A stretch of 5,194 nucleotides of DNA, taken from an uncultured Curvibacter sp. GTDB lineage: Bacteria; Pseudomonadota; Gammaproteobacteria; Burkholderiales; Burkholderiaceae. This document shows positions 1 to 4,400 of this stretch, piece after piece (within the stretch, counting starts at the first letter, position 1; every line of letters begins with the position of its first letter). A program made the position numbers and the translations under genes. The notes under the pieces are model-generated. The model worked only from the letters and a program-made list of their open reading frames with translations, was not told where the DNA came from and did not search any database. Location of the stretch: the NCBI GenBank assembly GCA_946481355.1, contig CAMLNH010000207.1:1-5194 (forward strand), in the 5' to 3' direction.

Positions 1-689
1 ATGCTCTCGTCGGCAGAGGGGATGTCACGCGCGATGAAGGGGTTGGACGTGTCCACCACGGGCACGCGCTGGAAATTCACATGCGTGTGCGCGAACTGCG
101 GCACGATGTAGTGCACGTAGTCGGGCATGCGCCGCAGGATGGTGTCGGTCACGGCCTCGGTGCTGTAACCGCGCTGGTGCTTGTCGCGCCAGAGCTTCTG
201 GATCCATTCGAGGTTGATCACCGGCACCACACCGATGCGCAGGTCCGGGTACTGCGCGAGGTTGTGCTCGGGCGTGACCATGGCGCCGTGCAGACCCTCG
301 TAGAACAGCATGTCCGTGTCCGGCGGCAGCTCTTCCCATGGCGTGAAGGTGCCCGGGGCCTGGCCGCATTCCACGGCATCGGCCTCATGGTGCAGGTAGC
401 GGCGTGTGCGGCCCTGGCCCGAGACGCCGTAGCGACGGAACAGGTCTTCCAGCTCCGCAAACAGATTGGACTCGGTGCCGAAGTGGCTGAAGTGCTGATC
501 CCCCGCGCGCTCAGCCTCGGCGGCACGGCGCTCCATCTCGGCGCGGTCGTAACGGTGAAAGCTGTCACCTTCGACGATGGCGGCCTTCACGCCTTCGCGG
601 CGGAAGATGTTGGCGAAGGTACGCGTGACGGTGGACGTGCCGGCACCGGAAGAACCGGTGATGGCAATGATGGGGTGACGTTCGGACAC
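1..689 (-). CDS. cbbP: Phosphoribulokinase, class I (3' end missing)
   Basis: Cytoplasmic enzyme that phosphorylates ribulose 5-phosphate with ATP to give RuBP, the Rubisco substrate. I read 229 codons by reverse-complementing the sequence; about 60 C-terminal residues are missing if the length is the usual ~290. The N-terminus has the P-loop GSSGAGTS (residues 12-19), EGDSFHR with D42 and H45, R49, GQGRTR (91-96), YEGLHG with E131, INLEWIQK (158-165), R168, D169 and R173. These match, in kind and numbering, the catalytic and binding residues known from the octameric Rhodobacter sphaeroides enzyme, so it should be active. The start is GTG at 689: upstream in frame there is no ATG, GTG or TTG before a TGA at 729-731, and the protein then begins as the family does. 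Only a weak Shine-Dalgarno (GGCGAG, 694-699) is visible. It is probably the third gene of the cbbY operon. Confidence 0.96.
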   Translation of the reverse strand, partial: MSERHPIIAITGSSGAGTSTVTRTFANIFRREGVKAAIVEGDSFHRYDRAEMERRAAEAERAGDQHFSHFGTESNLFAELEDLFRRYGVSGQGRTRRYLHHEADAVECGQAPGTFTPWEELPPDTDMLFYEGLHGAMVTPEHNLAQYPDLRIGVVPVINLEWIQKLWRDKHQRGYSTEAVTDTILRRMPDYVHYIVPQFAHTHVNFQRVPVVDTSNPFIARDIPSADES

Positions 690-728
690 GGGACTCGCCG
701 GTGAAACAGGATCTGGCGTGGGCCAGGC

Positions 729-950
729 TCAGGGACGGAAAAGACCGCGCGGGGCAAAGAGGGAACGGACCGGCGGCTCGTCGGCGGCGGCCTCCATGTC
801 GGGCAGCAGGGAGGCCGGTCCGGAGAACAGCCCGCCCTCGCTATCGCTGAACTCGGGCGCAGGCGGCCCGCCTTGGGGCGAGACGCTGCCTGCAGCCTCG
901 GACCGCACGCGCGCAGGGTCAGACGAGCCGTCGGGCCGTGTGGGGTTCAT
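729..950 (-). CDS. Small unrecognised ORF between cbbY and cbbP (73 aa)
   Basis: I do not recognise this protein. Its ATG lies 8 nt after the cbbY stop, and a GGAGGT (963-968, inside the end of cbbY) sits 12 nt before the ATG, a rather long but usable spacing. Counted by hand, third codon positions are about 80% GC and second positions about 63%, the order expected of a coding frame in a GC-rich genome. The product is rich in Pro, Gly, Ser, Ala and acidic residues, has no Cys, no membrane segment and no signal peptide, and is probably disordered. The dipeptide LF occurs three times (41-42, 64-65, 70-71), and the C-terminus is basic (RSLFAPRGLFRP). Position suggests co-translation with cbbY and cbbP. 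It could be a small binding protein, or a spurious ORF filling a spacer. No function is assigned. Confidence 0.5.
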   Translation of the reverse strand: MNPTRPDGSSDPARVRSEAAGSVSPQGGPPAPEFSDSEGGLFSGPASLLPDMEAAADEPPVRSLFAPRGLFRP

Positions 951-958
951 GGCAGCGC

Positions 959-1714
959 TCAGACCTCCACCGCCAGCAGGCGCTCACCACTCCAGTGAGC
1001 CTGGTGCCAGTCGCGCAGGTCCGCCAGATGCGTGCTGCCGAGATCGGGCAGCACCTGCAGGGCGCGGCTGAAATCATGCGCACGGGTATAGCGCGTGGGT
1101 GTGATCACGGTGGCCAGACCGGCCAGGGTGGCGGCCTTGAGGCCGTTGCCCGAGTCCTCGAAGGCCAGGCACTCACCCGGATCGAGCTGCATGAGCTGCA
1201 GGATCTGCTGGTAGACCATGGGGTGCGGTTTCTTGAGTGGTGCGCTCGAGCCGTCGCCGATGGCCGCAAAGGAATGGCGCCAGGCCGGGCCCATGGCGCG
1301 GCGCAGCAGCGCCGCGATGTTGACCGGCGAGGTGGTGGTGGCGATGGCCAGTTGCAGGCCGGCCGTTGCCGCCTCGTCGAACAGCGCCAACACGCCCGGG
1401 CGCAGGCCCACGGCGCCGTCCTGGATGGCCGATTCGTAGTACGCCGTCTTGAGCTCGTGGATGCGCGCGATGGTGTGCTGCATGGCCTGGGCGTCGATGG
1501 CCCGCACCTCGGGGTTCATCTGCTGCCAGTAGTGCTGCAGGCGATCGCGGCCGCCCGAGATGTCGAGCAGCTCGGTGTACAGCGCCTCATCCCAGTGCCA
1601 ATCCAGGCCGAGTTCCGCGAAGGCGTGGTTGAAGGCCTCGCGGTGCAGGTCTTCGGTATCGGCCAGGGTGCCGTCGACGTCGAAGATCAGGGCTTGCAGG
1701 GTGGGATGGGTCAT
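959..1714 (-). CDS. cbbY: CbbY, xylulose-1,5-bisphosphate phosphatase (HAD family)
   Basis: A 251-residue, full-length HAD hydrolase with a helical cap. HAD motif I is DVDGT with nucleophile D12 and acid/base D14. The cap follows at about residues 20-95, with H24 and the segment SGGRDR (53-58). Motif II is ATTTSP (125-130), motif III is KKP (161-163) and motif IV is EDSGNG (186-191). The N-terminal stretch FDVDGTLADTEDLHREAFN is the CbbY pattern rather than the phosphoglycolate phosphatase (CbbZ/Gph) pattern. In the family, CbbY dephosphorylates xylulose 1,5-bisphosphate, a misfire product that inhibits Rubisco. The ATG has a GAGG Shine-Dalgarno (1721-1724) with 6 nt spacing. It is the first gene of the leftward operon with cbbP and diverges from cbbR. 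A related sugar-phosphate phosphatase is possible, but the neighbours favour CbbY. Confidence 0.9.
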   Translation of the reverse strand: MTHPTLQALIFDVDGTLADTEDLHREAFNHAFAELGLDWHWDEALYTELLDISGGRDRLQHYWQQMNPEVRAIDAQAMQHTIARIHELKTAYYESAIQDGAVGLRPGVLALFDEAATAGLQLAIATTTSPVNIAALLRRAMGPAWRHSFAAIGDGSSAPLKKPHPMVYQQILQLMQLDPGECLAFEDSGNGLKAATLAGLATVITPTRYTRAHDFSRALQVLPDLGSTHLADLRDWHQAHWSGERLLAVEV

Positions 1715-1743
1715 GGTCTGCCTCGTAGGTAGGTATAGGTAAG

Positions 1744-1758
1744 CGGCCTGGTGGGCCG
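1744..1758 (-). other. Short hairpin at the predicted 5' end of the cbbY mRNA
   Basis: The arms CGGCC (1744-1748) and GGCCG (1754-1758) form a 5-bp GC-only stem with a 5-nt loop, starting within a base or two of the predicted transcription start. Such 5'-terminal hairpins can protect a transcript from decay. There is no U-tract, so it is not a terminator. Confidence 0.35.
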
Positions 1759-1762
1759 TTGC

Positions 1763-1782
1763 TCACTATAAAAAGGCAGTGA
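1763..1782. promoter_or_regulatory. Inverted repeat TCACT-N10-AGTGA over the cbbY promoter
   Basis: Perfect 5-bp arms at 1763-1767 and 1778-1782 flank the A-rich stretch containing the predicted -10 box. A protein bound here would cover the core promoter, so it might be a repressor site or the activation subsite of a LysR-type regulator. Five-base arms can arise by chance. Confidence 0.3.
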
Positions 1783-1793
1783 ACTAAGGTAAA
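1765..1793 (-). promoter_or_regulatory. Predicted sigma70 promoter of the cbbY-cbbP operon
   Basis: On the minus strand a -35 TTTACC (1788-1793; 4/6 to TTGACA) is followed by exactly 17 bp and a -10 TATAGT (1765-1770; 5/6 to TATAAT). The predicted transcription start is near 1758-1760, giving a leader of about 45 nt before the cbbY ATG. The imperfect -35 box suits a promoter that needs an activator such as CbbR. Placement is by motif only. Confidence 0.6.
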
Positions 1794-1815
1794 TTCAATA
1801 TTTATTACATAACAC

Positions 1816-1831
1816 TTAAGTTAAAGCTTAA
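1816..1831. promoter_or_regulatory. Putative CbbR operator (TTAAG-N6-CTTAA)
   Basis: A perfect 5-bp inverted repeat with arms at 1816-1820 and 1827-1831 contains TAA-N8-TTA (1817-1819, 1828-1830), matching the TNA-N7/8-TNA form described for CbbR sites. Its centre is about 65 bp upstream of the predicted cbbY transcription start, the usual position of a LysR-type recognition site. More TNA triplets at 1805, 1810 and 1821 repeat with 11-bp spacing. It overlaps the A of the cbbR ATG, which suggests autoregulation. An ACTTAAGT palindrome (1814-1821) overlaps it. Confidence 0.5.
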
Positions 1832-2781
1832 TGAAAAACGCCACCTTCCGCCAGCTCCGAGTCTTCAGCGAGGTGGCGCGCCTGCTCAGCTTCAGCAAGG
1901 CGGCGCAGCAGTTGCACCTGAGCCCGCCGGCCGTGACCATGCAGGTCAAGGAACTGGAGGGTCATGTGGGCATGCCGCTGTTCGAGCGCAAGGGGCGCCA
2001 GATCGCGCTGACCACGGCGGGCGAGTACATGCTGGTCTATGCCCGCCGCATCCTGGCCACGCTCAAGGACGCCGAAGACGCCGCCGCCCGGCTGCAGAAG
2101 CTGGAGATCGGTACCCTGACCATCGGCATGGTCAGCACGGCCGAGTACTTCCTGCCCCGCCTGCTGGCGGGCTTCCAGGCCGAGCACCCGGGCATCGACA
2201 TCCGCCTGATCGTCGGCAACCGCGACCAGCTCGTGCGCATGCTGCAGGCCAACGACGTGGACATCGCCATCATGGGCCGCCCGCCGCGCGAGATGGCCAC
2301 GCGCGCCGAGCCCTTTGCCGCCCATCCCCATGTCTTTGTGGCCCCGCCGGGCCACCCCCTGCTGGGCCGCGGCCACCCGCCGCTGCAGACCCTGCAGGGT
2401 TACAAGCTCATCCTGCGCGAGGAAGGCTCGGGCACGCGCGCCGCGCTGGACCATTTCTTCCGTGAACAGAACTTTGAGCACCCCAACACCATGGAGATGT
2501 CGAGCAACGAGACCATCAAGCAGGCCGTCATGGCCGGCATGGGCCTGAGCTGCCTCTCCCTGCACACCATCGGCCTGGAACTGGACAACAAGCTGCTGGC
2601 CATCCTGGACATCGCGGGCAGCCCCGTGGTACGGGCCTGGAACGTGGTGCACACCCTGTCCAAGCTGCTCTCGCCCGCAGCGGAGGCCCTGCGTTACTAC
2701 ATCTTGGAGCGCGGCGAGCAGTTTCTGGCTGATCAGTTCGGGCGCCACATCTCGCTGGATATGCTCGATCTGCCCCGCTAG
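1831..2781 (+). CDS. cbbR: CbbR-type LysR transcriptional regulator, first copy
   Basis: A 316-residue DNA-binding regulator of LysR type. The winged helix-turn-helix spans about residues 5-63 (FRQLRVF, FSKAAQQLHLSPPAV), a linker helix follows to about 90, and the effector-binding domain covers about 93-300. CbbR-type signatures are VSTAEYF (101-107), GIDI...GNRD (121-132), IMGRPP (147-152), GSGTR (199-203) and SNETIKQAVMAGMGLS (225-240). CbbR proteins control Calvin-cycle operons and in studied species sense metabolites such as RuBP, PEP or NADPH. The gene diverges from cbbY-cbbP, its likely target. The ATG is the first start after an in-frame TAA at 1822-1824; no clear Shine-Dalgarno precedes it. 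It is about 47% identical to the next gene over 240 residues and has a slightly longer C-terminal tail. Confidence 0.92.
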   Translation: MKNATFRQLRVFSEVARLLSFSKAAQQLHLSPPAVTMQVKELEGHVGMPLFERKGRQIALTTAGEYMLVYARRILATLKDAEDAAARLQKLEIGTLTIGMVSTAEYFLPRLLAGFQAEHPGIDIRLIVGNRDQLVRMLQANDVDIAIMGRPPREMATRAEPFAAHPHVFVAPPGHPLLGRGHPPLQTLQGYKLILREEGSGTRAALDHFFREQNFEHPNTMEMSSNETIKQAVMAGMGLSCLSLHTIGLELDNKLLAILDIAGSPVVRAWNVVHTLSKLLSPAAEALRYYILERGEQFLADQFGRHISLDMLDLPR

Positions 2782-2783
2782 GC

Positions 2784-2799
2784 GCCTGATTCATCAGGC
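2784..2799. repeat. Inverted repeat GCCTGAT-TC-ATCAGGC after the first cbbR
   Basis: A perfect 7-bp inverted repeat with a 2-nt spacer begins 2 nt after the first cbbR stop. It could be an operator upstream of the second cbbR. As RNA it would make a short hairpin, but no T-run follows, so an intrinsic terminator is unlikely. Confidence 0.5.
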
Positions 2800-2801
2800 A
2801 A

Positions 2802-2807
2802 TAGAAT
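2802..2807 (+). promoter_or_regulatory. Possible -10 box of the second cbbR
   Basis: TAGAAT matches TATAAT at 5 of 6 positions and lies 33 nt before the GTG start, within a GGCA-N6-TGCC repeat (2797-2810). No good -35 box is found 16-18 bp upstream, where the first cbbR ends. This is a weak call; the gene may instead be co-transcribed with the first cbbR. Confidence 0.3.
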
Positions 2808-2823
2808 GCCGTCAGAGATAAAC

Positions 2824-2839
2824 ATCAGGAAAATCTGAT
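2824..2839. promoter_or_regulatory. Putative operator or RNA hairpin (ATCAG-N6-CTGAT)
   Basis: A perfect 5-bp inverted repeat with a 6-bp spacer contains TCA-N8-TGA (2825-2827, 2836-2838), again a TNA-N8-TNA form. It ends one base before the GTG start of the second cbbR and covers the only Shine-Dalgarno-like sequence, AGGA (2827-2830). As DNA it may be a CbbR autoregulatory site; as RNA the stem would partly hide the ribosome binding site. Confidence 0.4.
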
Positions 2840-2840
2840 C

Positions 2841-3752
2841 GTGCGCAACTACACCCTCAAGCAGCTGCAGACCTTCATCGAGGTCGCGCGCGAAAAATCC
2901 GTGTCACGAGCCGCCGAGCGGCTCTTCGTCACCCAGCCGGCCGTGTCCATGCAGATCCGCCAGCTGGAGGAGGCCTTTGGTCTGGCGCTGATCGAGCCTG
3001 TGGGCCGCAACATCCAGCTCACCAACGCCGGGCATGAGTTCCTCACCCACGCCATCGCCGCCCTGGGCAAGCTCAAGGACCTCGAAGCCAGCATGGCCGA
3101 GCACGTGGGCGCCAAGAAGGGCCGCATCGAACTGGGCATCGTGAGCACGGCCAAGTACTTCGTGCCCATGCTGCTGGTGCGCTTCAACAAGCTCATGCCG
3201 GGCATCGACATCGCCCTGCGCATCGACAACCGTGACAACATCCTGGGCATGCTCCAGCGCAACGAGCTCGATCTGGTGATCATGGGCCGCGCGCCGGCCA
3301 ACATCGACTGCGAGGCCACGCCCTTCGCCAGCAACCCGCTGGGCATCGTGGCGCCGCCCGAGCACCCGCTGGTGCGCCGCAAGCGCATGGCCTTCGACAT
3401 CGTCAAGGACCACCCCTTCGTCGTGCGCGAGCATGGTTCGGGCACGCGCGCTGCCATGGAGCGCCTGTTCGAGCAGTACGAGATCCCGATCAAGATCGCC
3501 ATGGAGATGCCCAGCAACGAGACCATCAAGCAGGCGGTGATGGCCGGCATGGGCCTGTCCTTCCTCTCCATGCGCACCGTGCGTCACGAGCTGGCGGCCG
3601 GCCACCTGGCCCTGCTGGACATCAGCGGCATGCCCATCGTGGGCAAGTGGTACGTGACCCACCTGAGCCAGAAGAAGCTCTCGCCCGCGGCCCAGTCCTT
3701 CAAGAAGTTCCTGGTCGAGCAGGCCGAACCGCTGATCGACTCCTGGGCCTGA
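2841..3752 (+). CDS. cbbR: CbbR-type LysR transcriptional regulator, second copy
   Basis: A 303-residue LysR-type regulator. The helix-turn-helix lies at about residues 4-62 (LKQLQTF, VSRAAERLFVTQPAV) and the effector domain at about 93-300. It shares the CbbR signatures of its neighbour at identical residue numbers: VSTAKYF (101-107), GIDI (121-124), IMGRAP (147-152), GSGTR (199-203) and SNETIKQAVMAGMGLS (225-240). One difference is IDNRD (128-132) in place of the neighbour's VGNRD. The start is GTG, because no ATG exists in frame after the TAG at 2802-2804; AGGA lies 10 nt upstream. It follows the first cbbR by 59 bp on the same strand, so it probably arose by duplication or joined from another cbb locus. 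It may serve a different cbb operon outside the window. CbbR type is well supported; division of labour is not known. Confidence 0.9.
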   Translation: MRNYTLKQLQTFIEVAREKSVSRAAERLFVTQPAVSMQIRQLEEAFGLALIEPVGRNIQLTNAGHEFLTHAIAALGKLKDLEASMAEHVGAKKGRIELGIVSTAKYFVPMLLVRFNKLMPGIDIALRIDNRDNILGMLQRNELDLVIMGRAPANIDCEATPFASNPLGIVAPPEHPLVRRKRMAFDIVKDHPFVVREHGSGTRAAMERLFEQYEIPIKIAMEMPSNETIKQAVMAGMGLSFLSMRTVRHELAAGHLALLDISGMPIVGKWYVTHLSQKKLSPAAQSFKKFLVEQAEPLIDSWA

Positions 3753-3798
3753 TGCGCACCCACGGAACGGCCCTGATATCGCCAGCCCCGGCAAACGC

Positions 3799-3804
3799 TA
3801 ATAT
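3799..3804 (+). promoter_or_regulatory. Possible -10 box giving a leaderless TlpA-like mRNA
   Basis: TAATAT (4/6 to TATAAT) ends 6 nt before the ATG at 3811, so transcription would begin at or next to the start codon. That fits the lack of a Shine-Dalgarno. No good -35 box is seen at the right distance. Confidence 0.25.
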
Positions 3805-3810
3805 GGCCGC

Positions 3811-4368
3811 ATGAATCCGCAACGCAGACAGCTGCTCGCCGGTGCCGCCCTCGCGGCCGGTGGCCTGACGCCGGCCTGGGGCCAGACGTTGAACCTGGCG
3901 CCCGCCCCCTCCTCGGCAACGGCCGAACGCCAGGCCGGCCCGCTCCCCGGCGTGGGCAGCCCGCTGCGCCTGCCCGAGGTCACGTTGCTCGACGGCAGCG
4001 TGTTCCACCCGGCCCAGGCCGAGGGCCGCGTGCTCGTCGTCTACTGGTGGGCCAGCACCTGCCCCTTCTGCGCCCTGCAGAGCCCCGAGATGCAGAAGCT
4101 CTGGGATGCCGAGCGGCGCAAGCCCCAGGGCCTGCAGTTCCTCACGCTCTCGATCGACCGCAAACCCGAGGACGCGCAGGCCTACCTGCAGAAGAAGGGC
4201 TACACCTTCCCCGCCGGCTTCGTCACGCCGCAGATCCACCGTGCGCTCCCCAAGCCCAAGGGCCTGCCCATCACCTTGGTACGCGGGCGCGACGGCCGCG
4301 TGCTGCAGGCCGAGAAGGGCCAGCTCTTCCCCGAAGACGTGGAACTGCTGGGCCGCTGGGCCGCCTGA
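3811..4368 (+). CDS. TlpA-like thioredoxin-fold protein, exported
   Basis: A 185-residue thiol-disulfide protein, probably periplasmic. The N-terminus has a short arginine-containing region QRRQLL (4-9), a hydrophobic segment to about residue 21 and a possible cleavage site near AWGQ (22-25). The twin arginines suggest Tat export, though Sec cannot be excluded. A Pro/Ala-rich linker leads to a thioredoxin-like domain (about 50-183) with active site WASTCPFC (80-87; C84, C87) and the cis-proline segment GLPIT (P153). The TlpA/ResA family reduces or exchanges disulfides, for example in cytochrome c maturation or stress protection; the partner here is unknown. It starts 58 bp after the second cbbR. 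No Shine-Dalgarno is seen, but a TAATAT sits at 3799-3804, so the mRNA may be leaderless. Nothing in it ties it to CO2 fixation. Confidence 0.85.
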   Translation: MNPQRRQLLAGAALAAGGLTPAWGQTLNLAPAPSSATAERQAGPLPGVGSPLRLPEVTLLDGSVFHPAQAEGRVLVVYWWASTCPFCALQSPEMQKLWDAERRKPQGLQFLTLSIDRKPEDAQAYLQKKGYTFPAGFVTPQIHRALPKPKGLPITLVRGRDGRVLQAEKGQLFPEDVELLGRWAA

Positions 4369-4400
4369 CCTTCAAGCACGACACCTCACAGAAAGACCCC

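Larger units (their letters stand above)
1715..1830. promoter_or_regulatory. Divergent cbbY / cbbR control region
   Basis: This 116-bp region separates the start codons of cbbY (leftward) and the first cbbR (rightward). The half next to cbbR is clearly AT-rich, unlike the GC-rich genes around it. It holds a leftward promoter, an inverted repeat over that promoter, a TNA-N8-TNA repeat next to cbbR, and a hairpin at the start of the predicted cbbY leader; each is listed separately. A LysR-type gene divergent from its target operon is the classical layout. I see no convincing rightward -35/-10 pair for cbbR. Confidence 0.8.

Noticed and set aside
81..704. 207-codon plus-strand ORF opposite cbbP
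   Set aside because: The minus strand encodes phosphoribulokinase with every catalytic residue in place; the plus-strand reading has no recognisable motif.
718..1071. 117-codon plus-strand ORF opposite the small ORF and the end of cbbY
   Set aside because: It overlaps the cbbY C-terminus antisense, and the minus-strand ORF at 729-950 has the better context (operon position and ribosome site).
959..1714. Phosphoglycolate phosphatase (CbbZ/Gph) as the identity of the HAD gene
   Set aside because: The motif-I surroundings (TLADTEDLHREAFN) and SGGRDR cap segment fit CbbY better.
938..1732. 264-codon plus-strand ORF opposite cbbY
   Set aside because: It is the complement of a well-supported CbbY with all HAD motifs; its translation is rich in Gly, Gln, Arg and Val with no recognisable domain, as usual for shadows in GC-rich DNA.
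1828..2748. 306-codon minus-strand ORF opposite the first cbbR
   Set aside because: It is antisense to a clear LysR protein; its His/Gln/Ala/Gly-rich composition reflects the GC-rich complement.
2784..2799. Intrinsic terminator after the first cbbR
   Set aside because: The stem is only 7 bp with a 2-nt loop and no T-run follows; an operator is more likely.
2904..3794. 296-codon minus-strand ORF opposite the second cbbR
   Set aside because: Same reason: it mirrors a clear LysR gene and shows no domain of its own.
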